Origin: Variovorax beijingensis
GTDB taxonomy: Bacteria; Pseudomonadota; Gammaproteobacteria; Burkholderiales; Burkholderiaceae_C
Length of the DNA stretch: 64,000 nucleotides
Direction: 5' to 3'
NCBI RefSeq assembly: GCF_007828835.1
Contig: NZ_VIVL01000001.1
Location: 434,001 to 498,000, forward strand
Positions 26,870-36,470 of the stretch are shown piece by piece. Made by a program: the position numbers and the translations under genes. Within the stretch, counting starts at the first letter, position 1; each line of letters opens with the position of its first letter. Below the pieces are notes generated by a model. It saw nothing but the letters and a program-made list of their open reading frames with translations, was not told the DNA's origin and did no database searches.

Positions 26870-28318
26870 ATGATCACGGATCGCCTTCCCCGCCACGCCA
26901 CCAAGATCGTCGCCACGCTCGGCCCGGCGTCCAACACGCCCGAGCTGCTGGAGCAGATGATCCTGAACAAGGTCAGCGTGGTGCGGCTCAATTTCAGCCA
27001 CGGCACTGCGCAGGACCACATCGACCGTGCGGCCATGGTCCGGGAGGCGGCGCGCAAGACGGGCCGCGAGGTGGCGATCATGGCCGACCTGCAGGGCCCC
27101 AAGATCCGCGTCGGCAAGTTCGCGCAGGGCAAGGTCTGGCTCGAGCCGGGCGCCAAGTTCGTGCTCGACGCCTCGCGCACCGAGCCCGGCGATGCAGAGG
27201 CGGTCGGCCTCGACTACAAGGACCTGCCGCGCGACGTGCGCCCCGGGGACCGGCTGCTGCTGAACGACGGCCTCATCGTGCTCACGGTCGACGCGGTGCG
27301 CGGCGAGGCGGTGCACACCACCGTGAAGCTCGGCGGCGAGCTCTCCAACAACAAGGGCATCAACAAGCAGGGCGGCGGCCTCACGGCGCCGGCGCTCACG
27401 GCCAAGGACATGGAGGACATCAAGACCGCGATGAGCTTCCAGGCCGACTACGTGGCGGTGAGCTTTCCCAAGAACGCCACCGACATGGAAATGGCGCGCC
27501 AGCTGTGCAACGTGGCCGCGGCCGAGTACGGCCACAAGCCGGGCCTGATCGCCAAGATCGAGCGCGCCGAGGCCATTCCCAAGCTGGAGGAGATCCTGCG
27601 CGCGAGCGACGGCATCATGGTGGCGCGCGGCGACCTCGCGGTGGAGGTGGGCAATGCCGCCGTGCCGGCGCTGCAGAAAAAAATGATCCGCATGGCGCGC
27701 GACATGGACAAGGTGGTGATCACCGCGACTCAGATGATGGAGTCGATGATCACCAACCCCGTGCCCACGCGCGCCGAGGTGAGCGACGTGGCCAACGCCG
27801 TGCTCGACGGCACCGACGCCGTGATGCTCTCGGCCGAGACCGCGTCGGGCCGCTACCCGCTCGAGACCGTGCAGGAGATGAGCCGCATCTGCGAAGCCGC
27901 CGAAGCGGCCGAGGACAAGACGCTGGACGCCGACTTCAGCGGCAAGACCTACAGCCGCATCGACCAGTCGATTGCGATGGGCGCGCTGTTCACGGCCCAC
28001 CACCTGGGTGCCAAGGCCATCGTGGCGCTTACCGAGTCGGGCTCCACGCCGCTGTGGATGAGCCGCCACCGCGCGCACATCCCGATGTACGCGCTGACCT
28101 CGCGGCTGGCCACGCAGCGCCGCATGGCGCTCTACCGCAACGTGCGCCCGCTGCTGATGGATTCGGAGAGCGACCGCGACACCGCGCTCGAGCAGGCCGA
28201 AGCCCACCTGAAGAAGCGCGGCATCGTGCAGACCGGCGACGTCTATGCCATCACCTGCGGCGAGCCGATGGGCGCCCCCGGCGGCACCAACATGCTCAAG
28301 ATCTGCCGCGCGAGCTGA
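26870..28318 (+). CDS. pyk: Pyruvate kinase
   Basis: This 482-residue enzyme makes pyruvate and ATP from phosphoenolpyruvate. It has RHATKIVATLGPAS, VVRLNFSHGTAQDH, the active-site stretch LIAKIERAEAIPKLEEI with MVARGDLAVEV, and TATQMMESMI. The start at 26870 is chosen because GGAGA at 26857-26861 is well spaced for it; an in-frame ATG at 26855 overlaps that site and would add five residues. The gene is convergent with acdS, six bases away. Confidence 0.96.
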   Translation: MITDRLPRHATKIVATLGPASNTPELLEQMILNKVSVVRLNFSHGTAQDHIDRAAMVREAARKTGREVAIMADLQGPKIRVGKFAQGKVWLEPGAKFVLDASRTEPGDAEAVGLDYKDLPRDVRPGDRLLLNDGLIVLTVDAVRGEAVHTTVKLGGELSNNKGINKQGGGLTAPALTAKDMEDIKTAMSFQADYVAVSFPKNATDMEMARQLCNVAAAEYGHKPGLIAKIERAEAIPKLEEILRASDGIMVARGDLAVEVGNAAVPALQKKMIRMARDMDKVVITATQMMESMITNPVPTRAEVSDVANAVLDGTDAVMLSAETASGRYPLETVQEMSRICEAAEAAEDKTLDADFSGKTYSRIDQSIAMGALFTAHHLGAKAIVALTESGSTPLWMSRHRAHIPMYALTSRLATQRRMALYRNVRPLLMDSESDRDTALEQAEAHLKKRGIVQTGDVYAITCGEPMGAPGGTNMLKICRAS

Positions 28319-28324
28319 GCCCGC

Positions 28325-29341
28325 TCAGCCATTCCTGAACAGGAAGCTGTAGGCGTTGAGGGCCGGCACGCCGCCCAGGTGCGCGTAGAGCACCTTCGAG
28401 CCGGCCGGGAATTCGCCCAGGCGCACCTTCTCGATCATGCCGTGCATCGACTTGCCCTCGTACACCGGGTCGGTCAGCATGCCTTCCAGGCGCGCGCAGA
28501 GGCGGATCGATTCCAGCGTGCCTTCGTTGGGCAGGCCGTATTCGGGGCCGCCGAAGCGGCGGTCGAGCACCACGTCCTTGTCGGTGATGTCGCGGCCCAG
28601 TTCGACCAGTTCAGCCGTGCCCTTGGCAATGCGCACGATCTGCTCGAAGGTCTGCTGCGGCTTGGCCGAGGCGTCGATGCCGATCACGCGGTCGGCCCGG
28701 CCGTCGGCCGCGAAGCCCACCACCATGCCGGCCTGCGTGCTGCCCGTGACCGAGCAGGTCACGATGTAGTCGAACTTGAAGCCCAGCTCGGCCTCCTGCT
28801 GCCGCACTTCTTCCGCAAAGCCGACGAAGCCCAGGCCGCCGCGCGGATGCTCCGAGCAGCCGGCCGGAATCGGAAAGGGCTTGCCGCCGGCCTTGCGCAC
28901 GTCGGCCATGGCCTCTTCCCAGCTCTTGCGGATGCCGATGTCGAAGCCTGCGCTGTCCAGCCGCACGTCGGCGCCCATGATGCGGGACATCTCGATGTTG
29001 CCGACGCGGTCGTACACCGCATCGGAATAGTTGACCCAGTTCTCCTGCACCAGCACGCACTTCAGGCCCAGATGCGCGGCCACGGCCGCCACCTGCCGCG
29101 TCTGGTTCGACTGGATGCCGCCGATCGACACCAGCGTGTCGTAGCCACCCTCGAGCGCCTCGGGAATCAGGTATTCGAGCTTGCGCGTCTTGTTGCCGCC
29201 GAAGGCGAGGCCGCTGTTGCAGTCCTCCCGCTTGGCGTAGAGCTCGACCTCGCCGCCCAGATGGGCACTCAGGCGCTTGAGCGGGTGGATCGGGGTGGGG
29301 CCGAAGGTCAGGGCATGGCGGGGGAATTTCTTGAGGTTCAT
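28325..29341 (-). CDS. acdS: 1-aminocyclopropane-1-carboxylate deaminase
   Basis: This 338-residue PLP enzyme cleaves ACC, the plant ethylene precursor, to 2-oxobutyrate and ammonia. The five positions used to tell true ACC deaminases from D-cysteine desulfhydrases are all present: K51 (the PLP lysine, in [12 protein letters not shown]), S78 (GGIQSNQ), Y294 and E295 (VYEGKS), and L322 (AHLGG). Length is exactly that of characterised AcdS. It is divergent from acdR and lies between pyk and fba, which are usually adjacent in related genomes (from general knowledge). Confidence 0.96.
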   Translation of the reverse strand: MNLKKFPRHALTFGPTPIHPLKRLSAHLGGEVELYAKREDCNSGLAFGGNKTRKLEYLIPEALEGGYDTLVSIGGIQSNQTRQVAAVAAHLGLKCVLVQENWVNYSDAVYDRVGNIEMSRIMGADVRLDSAGFDIGIRKSWEEAMADVRKAGGKPFPIPAGCSEHPRGGLGFVGFAEEVRQQEAELGFKFDYIVTCSVTGSTQAGMVVGFAADGRADRVIGIDASAKPQQTFEQIVRIAKGTAELVELGRDITDKDVVLDRRFGGPEYGLPNEGTLESIRLCARLEGMLTDPVYEGKSMHGMIEKVRLGEFPAGSKVLYAHLGGVPALNAYSFLFRNG

Positions 29342-29358
29342 CGATGTGCTCCAGAGAA

Positions 29359-29454
29359 GTGGAATGCCATCGATCGTAGGAAGAAGCCGCCGAAACGTGC
29401 TTGCAAACTTTGGTGGAATTTCGGTGTAAAAAAAGACAAGATCGGGGATTCCAC
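29359..29454. promoter_or_regulatory. Candidate AcdR operator region with repeated GTGGAAT
   Basis: The 137-base gap between acdS and acdR holds GTGGAAT at 29359-29365 and 29413-29419, and the inverted copy ATTCCAC at 29448-29454. The last two form a perfect 7-bp inverted repeat 28 bases apart, within an A-rich tract. Lrp-type regulators commonly bind spaced half-sites of this kind. The role is inferred from placement. Confidence 0.5.
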
Positions 29455-29478
29455 GTTTTTTGAGTCGTAAGAACAAAA

Positions 29479-29988
29479 ATGAGCACAACAAAATTGCGTT
29501 CCACGCCGGCGCAGGCGGCCGAAGCGGCGGCGGAGCTCGACCGCACCGATCGCGCCATCCTGCGCGCCCTGCAGCGCGACGCCTCGGTGTCGAATGTGGC
29601 CCTGGCCGCCAAGGTCAACCTCAGCGCGCCCGCATGCCTGCGCCGGGTCGAGCGGCTCAAGGCCGCGGGGCTCGTCAAGGGCATCGTGGCGCTGCTCGAC
29701 GCCCAGGCGCTCGAGCTCGGCATGCTGGTGATGATCGGCGTGGTGCTCGACCGCTCCACGCCCGATTCCTTCGCCGATTTCGAAAAGGCCGCGCAAAAGG
29801 TCTCGGGCTGCCTCGAATGCCACGTGGTCACGGGCGAGTTCGACTACTTCATGCTCGTGCGAACGCGCGACAACGACAGCTTCAACCGGCTGCATGCCGA
29901 GCAGCTGCTGTACCTGCCGGGCGTGCGGCAGATCCGGACTTTCGTGGTACTCAAGCAGGTGCTGTCGACCACGCAGCTGCCCATCTAG
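29479..29988 (+). CDS. acdR: Lrp-type regulator of ACC deaminase
   Basis: The 169-residue protein has an Lrp/AsnC helix-turn-helix ([20 protein letters not shown], then [20 protein letters not shown]) and a RAM domain ([18 protein letters not shown]). A divergent Lrp-type gene beside acdS is the known arrangement of acdR, which in Pseudomonas activates acdS in response to ACC. It has a 15-residue N-terminal extension rich in Ala before the HTH domain. Confidence 0.9.
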   Translation: MSTTKLRSTPAQAAEAAAELDRTDRAILRALQRDASVSNVALAAKVNLSAPACLRRVERLKAAGLVKGIVALLDAQALELGMLVMIGVVLDRSTPDSFADFEKAAQKVSGCLECHVVTGEFDYFMLVRTRDNDSFNRLHAEQLLYLPGVRQIRTFVVLKQVLSTTQLPI

Positions 29989-30100
29989 CAGCGCCTGCGC
30001 CGCGTGTCAGTGCCGTCCCACAAGGGGGCTCGATAGAATTGGGGCAGTTTTCTCTCGTCTTTCCGCCTTCTTTTTCCCCTATTTCCGCGAGGTATTTCCC

Positions 30101-31165
30101 ATGGCACTCGTCTCGATGCGCGAACTGCTGGACCACGCAGCCGCCAACGGCTACGGCATTCCGGCCTTCAACGTCAACAACCTCGAACAGGTCCAGGCCG
30201 TCATGGAGGCCGCCAAGGAAACCGGCGCGCCTGTCATCCTGCAGGCCAGCGCGGGTGCCCGCAAATACGCCGGCGAAGCCTTCATCAAGCACCTGATCCA
30301 GGCTGCGATCGAGCAGTACCCGAACATCCCGCTGGTCATGCACCAGGACCACGGCCAGAGCCCGGCCATCTGCCAGGGCGCCATCGACCTCGGCTTCTCG
30401 TCCGTGATGATGGACGGCTCGCTCAAGGAAGACGGCAAGACGCCGGCTTCTTTCGACTACAACGTCGACGTGACCCGCAAGGTGGTCCAGCTGGCGCACA
30501 AGGTCGGCGTCACGGTCGAAGGCGAACTGGGCTGCCTGGGTTCGCTCGAAACCGGCATGGCCGGTGAAGAAGACGGCATCGGCGCCGAAGGGGTGCTCGA
30601 CCACTCCGCGCTGCTGACCGATCCCGAGGAAGCCGCCCAGTTCGTCAAGGCCACGCAGCTCGACGCGCTGGCCATCGCCATCGGCACCAGCCACGGCGCC
30701 TACAAGTTCACCCGCAAGCCCACGGGCGACATCCTGTCGATCTCGCGCGTGAAGGAAATCCACGCCCGCCTGCCCAACACCCACCTGGTGATGCACGGCT
30801 CGTCGTCGGTGCCGCAGGACCTGCTCGAGATCATCCGCAAGTACGGCGGCAACATGAAGGAAACCTACGGCGTGCCGGTCGAGGAAATCCAGGAAGCCAT
30901 CAAGTACGGCGTGCGCAAGATCAACATCGACACGGACATCCGCCTGGCCATGACCGGCGCGGTGCGCAAGTTCCTGGCCGAGAACCCTGAGAAGTTCGAC
31001 GCCCGCGAGTGGCTCAAGCCCGCGCGCGAGGCCGCCAAGCAGATCTGCAAGCAGCGCTACATCGAGTTCGGCTGCGAAGGCCAGGGCCCCAAGGTCAAGG
31101 GCGAGACGCTGCAGGTCGTCGCCGCCAAGTACGCCAAGGGCGAGCTCGCGCAAGAAGTGGTCTGA
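30101..31165 (+). CDS. fba: Fructose-bisphosphate aldolase, class II
   Basis: This 354-residue zinc enzyme splits fructose 1,6-bisphosphate in glycolysis and the Calvin cycle. Metal and substrate motifs are [42 protein letters not shown] and [11 protein letters not shown]. The ATG at 30101 gives the standard [14 protein letters not shown] start. The type resembles the CbbA/Fba-IIB enzymes of Burkholderiales. A strong intrinsic terminator follows at 31192-31215. Confidence 0.96.
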   Translation: MALVSMRELLDHAAANGYGIPAFNVNNLEQVQAVMEAAKETGAPVILQASAGARKYAGEAFIKHLIQAAIEQYPNIPLVMHQDHGQSPAICQGAIDLGFSSVMMDGSLKEDGKTPASFDYNVDVTRKVVQLAHKVGVTVEGELGCLGSLETGMAGEEDGIGAEGVLDHSALLTDPEEAAQFVKATQLDALAIAIGTSHGAYKFTRKPTGDILSISRVKEIHARLPNTHLVMHGSSSVPQDLLEIIRKYGGNMKETYGVPVEEIQEAIKYGVRKINIDTDIRLAMTGAVRKFLAENPEKFDAREWLKPAREAAKQICKQRYIEFGCEGQGPKVKGETLQVVAAKYAKGELAQEVV

Positions 31166-31191
31166 AGACAAACTTTTTCCGCGAATCACAG

Positions 31192-31215
31192 GCCACCGTT
31201 CGCGGTGGCTTTTTT
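31192..31215 (+). terminator. Intrinsic terminator after fba
   Basis: GCCACCG at 31192-31198 pairs with CGGTGGC at 31203-31209 over a TTCG tetraloop, directly followed by six T residues. This is a textbook Rho-independent terminator, 26 bases after the fba stop and 56 bases before purC. Confidence 0.92.
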
Positions 31216-31271
31216 CTGCGCGCACAATCCGTTTTCCCCCGTCACCCGTTTCCGCACAGCAGCACCGTCCC

Positions 31272-32177
31272 ATGACCACCGTCCACACCTCTTCCATCCA
31301 GAGCCTGCCCCTGCTTGCGCGCGGCAAGGTGCGAGACAACTACGCCGTCGGCGAAGACCGCATCCTGATGGTCGCGAGCGACCGGCTCAGCGCCTTCGAC
31401 GTCATCATGGGCGAGCCGATCCCGGGCAAGGGCGAGATCCTCACGCAGATGGCGCTGTGGTGGTTCGACCGCCTCGGCCAGCTGTGCCCCAACCACCTGA
31501 CGGGCGAAGCGCCCGAGAGCGTGGTCACGCCCGAAGAGGTGCCGCAGGTCACCGGCCGCTCGATGCTGGTCAAGCGCCTCACGCCGATCCCGGTCGAGGC
31601 CGTGGTGCGCGGCTACCTGGCCGGCAGCGGCTGGAAGGAATACCAGGAAAGCCGCTCGGTCTGCGGCGTGCCGCTGCCCGAAGGGCTCACCAACGCGAGC
31701 AAGCTGCCGCGCCCGATCTTCACGCCCGCGGCCAAGGCCGCGGCCGGCGAGCACGACGAGAACATCAGCTACGACCGCGTGGTCGAGATCGTCGGCCCCA
31801 AGCTGGCGCAGCAGATCCGCGAGACCAGCCTGGAGATCTACGAAACCGCCGCGCAGATCGCGCTGGCCAAGGGAATGATCATTGCCGACACCAAGTTCGA
31901 GTTCGGCCTGGACGAGGCCGGCACGCTGGTGCTGATGGACGAGGTGCTCACGCCCGACAGCTCGCGCTACTGGCCGGTCGAGGGTTACCAGGCCGCGCTG
32001 GCCGCGGGCACCAATCCGCCGAGCTACGACAAGCAGTTCGTGCGCGACTGGCTCGAGGCCACCAAAATCAACGGCAAGCCCTGGGACAAGACCCCGCCGG
32101 CGCCGCGCCTGCCGGCCGAGGTGATCGAGAAGACCGCGGCCAAGTACCGCGAGGCGCTGGAGCGCCTGACCGGCTGA
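31272..32177 (+). CDS. purC: Phosphoribosylaminoimidazole-succinocarboxamide synthase
   Basis: This 301-residue enzyme of purine synthesis joins aspartate to CAIR with ATP. It has [31 protein letters not shown], the [13 protein letters not shown] segment, [11 protein letters not shown] and [14 protein letters not shown]. The length matches the longer beta-proteobacterial form. It is convergent with the META lipoprotein gene; purE and purK lie 1.5 kb further on. Confidence 0.97.
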   Translation: MTTVHTSSIQSLPLLARGKVRDNYAVGEDRILMVASDRLSAFDVIMGEPIPGKGEILTQMALWWFDRLGQLCPNHLTGEAPESVVTPEEVPQVTGRSMLVKRLTPIPVEAVVRGYLAGSGWKEYQESRSVCGVPLPEGLTNASKLPRPIFTPAAKAAAGEHDENISYDRVVEIVGPKLAQQIRETSLEIYETAAQIALAKGMIIADTKFEFGLDEAGTLVLMDEVLTPDSSRYWPVEGYQAALAAGTNPPSYDKQFVRDWLEATKINGKPWDKTPPAPRLPAEVIEKTAAKYREALERLTG

Positions 32178-32198
32178 AGAAGAAGCGGGCTCGCCCCC

Positions 32199-32651
32199 TC
32201 AGCGGCTCGCCGAGTTCAGCGTGGCCACGGTCCGCCCGCTTGCGTCGAGCAGCGCGAGCCGTCCCGGGCCGGCCAGGCGATAAGTAGTGGTGGTCTGCAG
32301 CGCCGAGATGAATTGCGCTTCGTTGGCGCCGCGCACCGGGTCCGCGCAGGCCATGCGGGTCGAGGCCAGCTGGCCGATGCGCAGCGTGATGCCGCTGCGC
32401 GTGAACGACCCCGACACGCGGTTGCAGCCGCCCGTTCCGCTGACGCGCCCGCTGCTGCGGTCGAACTGGATCTGCGCCTCGCCGCCGGGCGCCACGGGTT
32501 CGTCGCCCAGCTGCACCAGGCGCCAGACCGGTCCCTCGATCGGCTCGTCGAGGCTGATGCCGCTGCCGCAACCGGCCAGGGCGGCGGCCAGCAGTGCGGT
32601 CGCGAAAACGGGGAGCGCGATGCGGGCGCGGTGGCGGGCGGGGAGACGCAT
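32199..32651 (-). CDS. META-domain lipoprotein (HslJ-like)
   Basis: The 150-residue protein starts at the ATG at 32651. A signal peptide ends in the lipobox L-A-G-C28. The mature part has the META-domain pattern: [33 protein letters not shown] and [14 protein letters not shown]. Related HslJ proteins are heat-inducible and linked to novobiocin resistance in E. coli; the molecular role is unclear. It sits between purC and the thioredoxin-TPR gene, facing purC. Confidence 0.85.
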   Translation of the reverse strand: MRLPARHRARIALPVFATALLAAALAGCGSGISLDEPIEGPVWRLVQLGDEPVAPGGEAQIQFDRSSGRVSGTGGCNRVSGSFTRSGITLRIGQLASTRMACADPVRGANEAQFISALQTTTTYRLAGPGRLALLDASGRTVATLNSASR

Positions 32652-32759
32652 GGCCGGGATTTCCTTTTCAATTGCAACAAGTTGAATCGTTGCCATCGTA
32701 TGCGACGCCGCACCGGCTCGCCAAGATGCGTCCGTTCCCCGCAATTTGCCGCCAGGCGG

Positions 32760-32779
32760 CTCAGTTCAGCTCAGCTCAG
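32760..32779. repeat. Tandem 5-bp repeat at the end of the thioredoxin-TPR gene
   Basis: Four units read CTCAG TTCAG CTCAG CTCAG. They span the stop codon of the gene on the minus strand (stop at 32771-32773). Loss or gain of a unit would leave the encoded C-terminus unchanged, because the stop lies within the first units read. Confidence 0.7.
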
Positions 32780-33691
32780 CACCACGCTGCTGAGGCGGCG
32801 GCGGTAGGTGGCCACCACCGGATCGTCCGGCGGAATCTGCCCGTCCGCCACCTTCACCTTGGGCGGCTCGATCAGGTCGAGGATCGCGATGTAGGTCTTG
32901 CGCGCGAGCTCCTCGTTCCAGGCCTTGTCGCGCATCAGGATCTCGAGCAGCTCGTCCATCGCATCGGTCCAGCGCTGCTCGGCCATCAGCAGGCGGGCGC
33001 GGCCGAAGCGGGCGTCGAAGTCGCGCTTGCCGGCGGCGATCTTCGCGTCGAACTCGGCGATCGCGGGCGCGGCGCCCGAGGCCGGCGCCGCAAAATCGAG
33101 GGCGTCCATCCAGCGCTGCAGCGAATCGAAGCGGCGCACCAGCGTGGTCCGGGCGATCACCGGCGCGAACGCCACCTTGGCATCGTCGATGCGGCCCATC
33201 TGCAACAGCAGCTTGATGTAGTCGAAGCGCGCGTCGTCGTTGGCCGGGTCGGTCGCCACCGCATGCTGCAGCCGCTCGAGCGCACCCTCGGTGTCGCCTT
33301 CGGCCAGCGCTTCCTGGGCCGCGGCCTCCTGGGAGGCGGCTTCGACCTGCTCGGCGGCGGGCACGTGCTTGTCGAGGAATTCGCGGATCTTGTCGGCCGG
33401 AATGGCGCCGACGAAGCCGTCGACCGGCTGGCCATCCTTGAACATCACGCAGAACGGGATGCTGCGCACGCCGAACATTTCGGACAGCTGCGACGAGATC
33501 TGCGGCACCTTGTCGGCGTCCAGCTTGGCCAGCGTGAAGCGCCCGGCGTACTCGGTTTCGAGTTTTTCGAGCACCGGGCCGAGCTGCTTGCACGGTCCGC
33601 ACCATTCGGCCCAGATGTCGAGCAGCACCGGCGTGGCGACCGAGCCTTCGATCAGTTCAGCCTGAAAATTTTCGAGAGTGATGTCGATCAT
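32771..33691 (-). CDS. Thioredoxin-TPR protein (YbbN/CnoX-like)
   Basis: This 306-residue cytoplasmic protein has an N-terminal thioredoxin domain with an intact W30-C31-G-P-C34 site and a C-terminal helical TPR-like region. This is the YbbN/CnoX layout, which protects substrates from oxidative aggregation and passes them to chaperones. E. coli CnoX lacks a redox-active CxxC pair, so this form can also reduce disulfides (inference from the motif). The ATG at 33691 ([10 protein letters not shown]) is only 36 bases from the divergent purE start. Confidence 0.9.
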   Translation of the reverse strand: MIDITLENFQAELIEGSVATPVLLDIWAEWCGPCKQLGPVLEKLETEYAGRFTLAKLDADKVPQISSQLSEMFGVRSIPFCVMFKDGQPVDGFVGAIPADKIREFLDKHVPAAEQVEAASQEAAAQEALAEGDTEGALERLQHAVATDPANDDARFDYIKLLLQMGRIDDAKVAFAPVIARTTLVRRFDSLQRWMDALDFAAPASGAAPAIAEFDAKIAAGKRDFDARFGRARLLMAEQRWTDAMDELLEILMRDKAWNEELARKTYIAILDLIEPPKVKVADGQIPPDDPVVATYRRRLSSVVLS

Positions 33692-33727
33692 CGGGAACAA
33701 CTGGGGGTGAAACGTAAAATTGGAACC

Positions 33728-34273
33728 ATGAACGAAACCATTCAGGTCGGTGTTGTGATGGGCTCGAACTCCGATTGGGAGACGATGCGCCACGCGGTCG
33801 AGATTCTCCAGCAATTCGGGATCCAGCACGAAGCGAAGGTGGTCTCGGCCCACCGGATGCCCGATGCGCTCTTCGCCTATGCCGAAAGCGCCGCCGGGCG
33901 CGGGCTGGCTGCGATCATCGCGGGCGCGGGCGGCGCCGCCCACCTGCCGGGCATGCTGGCCGCCAAGACCACGGTCCCGGTGCTCGGCGTGCCGGTGGCC
34001 AGCCGCCACCTGCAGGGCGTCGATTCGCTCTACAGCATCGTGCAGATGCCCAAGGGCGTGCCGGTGGCCACCTTTGCCATCGGCAATGCGGGGGCAGCCA
34101 ATGCGGCGCTGTTCGCGGTGGCGATGCTGGCGGTGAAGGATCCGGCGCTGCGCAGCCGGCTCGATGCCTTCCGCGCTGCGCAAACCGCCGCGGCCGAGGC
34201 GATGGTCCTGCCGCCGCCGGTGGACGGCGCTGCCGTGTCGCCCTTTTCGCCGCAGGGCGGGGGTGCGCTGTGA
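33728..34273 (+). CDS. purE: N5-carboxyaminoimidazole ribonucleotide mutase
   Basis: The 181-residue enzyme converts N5-CAIR to CAIR. It has the class I motifs [36 protein letters not shown] and PVLGVPV. A short proline-rich tail follows the core. The stop overlaps the GTG start of purK, so the two are coupled. The promoter must lie in the 36-base gap or within the divergent gene. Confidence 0.97.
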   Translation: MNETIQVGVVMGSNSDWETMRHAVEILQQFGIQHEAKVVSAHRMPDALFAYAESAAGRGLAAIIAGAGGAAHLPGMLAAKTTVPVLGVPVASRHLQGVDSLYSIVQMPKGVPVATFAIGNAGAANAALFAVAMLAVKDPALRSRLDAFRAAQTAAAEAMVLPPPVDGAAVSPFSPQGGGAL

Positions 34274-35460
34274 GCAACAACGATCTGCCCATTCTTCCGG
34301 GCGCCACGCTCGGCGTGCTCGGCGGCGGCCAACTGGGCCGCATGTTCGCCCACGCCGCCCAGCGCATGGGCTACTTCACGGCCGTGCTCGACCCCGACGC
34401 CGACAGCCCGGCCGGCCGCGTGAGCCACCACCACATCCACACCGACTACGCCGACGTCGACGGCCTGGCGCGGCTCGCGGGCCTGGCCGATGCGGTCACG
34501 ACCGAGTTCGAGAACGTGCCGGCGCCCTCGCTGGAGAAGCTGTCGGTGGCTCGGCCCGTGGCCCCCGACGCGGGCGCCATCGCCATCGCGCAGGACCGCA
34601 TCGCCGAAAAGGCCCATTTCACGCGCTGCGGCGTGGCCTGCGCGCCCTATGCGGTCATCGAGACCGCGGCCCAGCTCGCCGCCGTCGAGGACATGCTGCT
34701 GCCCGGCATCCTCAAGACCGCGCGCCTGGGCTACGACGGCAAGGGCCAGCAGCGCGTGTCCACGCGCGCCGAACTGGTCGACGCCTGGCAGGCCGCGGGC
34801 TGCGTGCCCTGCGTGCTCGAAAAGCTGCTGCCGCTCGAATTCGAATGCTCGGTGATCGTCGCGCGCGGCCGCGACGGGCAGCTGGTGCACTTTCCGCCGC
34901 AGCGCAACCTGCACCGCGACGGCATCCTGGCCGTGACCGAGGTGCATGCGCAGAACATGCCCAAGACCGTGGCGCAGGCGGCCATCAACTCGGCCAAGAG
35001 CATTGCCACCGGGCTGGACTACGTGGGCGTGCTGTGCGTGGAGTTCTTCGCGCTGGCCGACGGCTCGCTGGTGGTGAACGAAATGGCGCCCCGGCCGCAC
35101 AACAGCGGCCACTACACCATGGAAGCCTGCGACGTGTCGCAGTTCGAACTGCAGGTGCGCACCCTCGCGGGCCTGCCGCTGGCCGCGCCGCGCCAGCACA
35201 GCCCGGCGGTCATGCTGAACCTGCTGGGCGACCTCTGGTTCAACGCGGGCGGCGACAAGCCGGTGGCGCCGCGCTGGAGCGAAGTGCTCGCGCTGCCCGG
35301 CGTGCACCTGCACCTCTACGGCAAGATCGAACCGCGCCGCGGCCGCAAGATGGGCCACCTCACGCTCACCGGTGCCACCCTCGAAAGCGTGCGCGCCGCG
35401 GCCTCCCGGGCCGCCACCGTGCTCGGCCTGCCGGCGCTGTCGGCGGCCGACTTCGCATGA
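34270..35460 (+). CDS. purK: N5-carboxyaminoimidazole ribonucleotide synthase
   Basis: This 396-residue ATP-grasp enzyme carboxylates AIR with bicarbonate and ATP. It starts at the GTG in the GTGA overlap with purE. Motifs are [39 protein letters not shown] and [16 protein letters not shown]. The following gene overlaps by four bases (ATGA). Confidence 0.97.
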   Translation: MSNNDLPILPGATLGVLGGGQLGRMFAHAAQRMGYFTAVLDPDADSPAGRVSHHHIHTDYADVDGLARLAGLADAVTTEFENVPAPSLEKLSVARPVAPDAGAIAIAQDRIAEKAHFTRCGVACAPYAVIETAAQLAAVEDMLLPGILKTARLGYDGKGQQRVSTRAELVDAWQAAGCVPCVLEKLLPLEFECSVIVARGRDGQLVHFPPQRNLHRDGILAVTEVHAQNMPKTVAQAAINSAKSIATGLDYVGVLCVEFFALADGSLVVNEMAPRPHNSGHYTMEACDVSQFELQVRTLAGLPLAAPRQHSPAVMLNLLGDLWFNAGGDKPVAPRWSEVLALPGVHLHLYGKIEPRRGRKMGHLTLTGATLESVRAAASRAATVLGLPALSAADFA

Positions 35461-36458
35461 TCCTCGACGGCCAATCCCCGGAAGCCATTGCCGAGGCCGT
35501 GCGCGTGCTGCGCGCCGGCGGGCTGGTCGCGTTCCCGACCGAGACCGTCTACGGCCTGGGCGCCGACGCCACCAGCGACATGGCGGTGGCCGGCATCTTC
35601 AAGGCCAAGGGCCGACCGGCCGACCATCCGCTGATCGTCCACGTGGCGGCCGGCATCAAGGGCACCGAGGCGCTGTCGCGCTTTGCGCAGCCGCTGCCGC
35701 CCTTTGCGCAGAAGCTGGTGCAGGCCTTCTGGCCCGGCCCGCTGACGCTGATCGTCACGCGCCAGCCCGGCGTGGCGGCCGCGGCCGCCGGCGGGCAGGA
35801 CACCATCGGCCTGCGCTGCCCGTCGCATCCGGTCGCGCAGGCCCTGCTCGAGGCCTGCGCAGAGCAGGGCGTGCCGGGGCTCGCGGGCCCGAGCGCCAAC
35901 CGCTTCGGCCGCGTGAGCCCCACCACCGCACAGCATGTGCATGACGAGTTCGGCGACGCGCTGACGGTGATCGACGGCGGCGCCTGCGAGGTGGGCATCG
36001 AGTCGACCATCGTCGACTGCAGCCGCGGTGCACCCGTGCTGCTGCGCCCGGGCCTGATCACGCGCGCGCAGATCGAGGCCGCCGCGGGCGAGCGCCTGAG
36101 CAACCGCGAGGTGCTCGAGACGCCCGATCCGCGCGCCTCCGGCACGCTCGAGGCGCACTACGCGCCGAACGCCAAGCTGCGGCTGATGGATGCCAAGGCC
36201 ATCCAGGCCGGCCTCGACGTGCTCGGGCCGGGCGCGGCCCACATCGCGGTGTGGACGCGCGCCGAGGTGCGCAGCCATTCCCAGCGCGTGCTGCAGCGGC
36301 GCATGCCCGACGACGCGGCGGCCAGCGCACACCAGCTGTTCGCGGTGCTGCGCGAGTTCGATGCCGAGGGCGTCAAGCTGATCTGGGTCGAGACGCCGCC
36401 CGACACGCCCGAATGGGAAGGCGTGCGCGACCGCCTCCACAGGGCGTCCATGGGCTAA
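35457..36458 (+). CDS. L-threonylcarbamoyladenylate synthase, Sua5 type
   Basis: This 333-residue enzyme makes the threonylcarbamoyl-AMP used by TsaD for the t6A base of tRNA. The N-terminal YrdC domain has FPTETVYGLGADATSD, the KGRPADHPLIVHV segment, GLRCPSHP and GPSANRFGRVSPTTA. The C-terminal Sua5 domain starts near residue 215 (PGLITRAQIEAAAGE). Its partner gene tsaB lies at 42123. The ATG at 35457 overlaps the purK stop. Confidence 0.94.
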   Translation: MILDGQSPEAIAEAVRVLRAGGLVAFPTETVYGLGADATSDMAVAGIFKAKGRPADHPLIVHVAAGIKGTEALSRFAQPLPPFAQKLVQAFWPGPLTLIVTRQPGVAAAAAGGQDTIGLRCPSHPVAQALLEACAEQGVPGLAGPSANRFGRVSPTTAQHVHDEFGDALTVIDGGACEVGIESTIVDCSRGAPVLLRPGLITRAQIEAAAGERLSNREVLETPDPRASGTLEAHYAPNAKLRLMDAKAIQAGLDVLGPGAAHIAVWTRAEVRSHSQRVLQRRMPDDAAASAHQLFAVLREFDAEGVKLIWVETPPDTPEWEGVRDRLHRASMG

Positions 36459-36470
36459 CCCCGGTCTTCG

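Noticed and set aside
30034-30039. TAGAAT as a -10 box for fba
   Set aside because: The hexamer 17 bases upstream (TGCCGT) is a poor -35 element, so the promoter is not supported.
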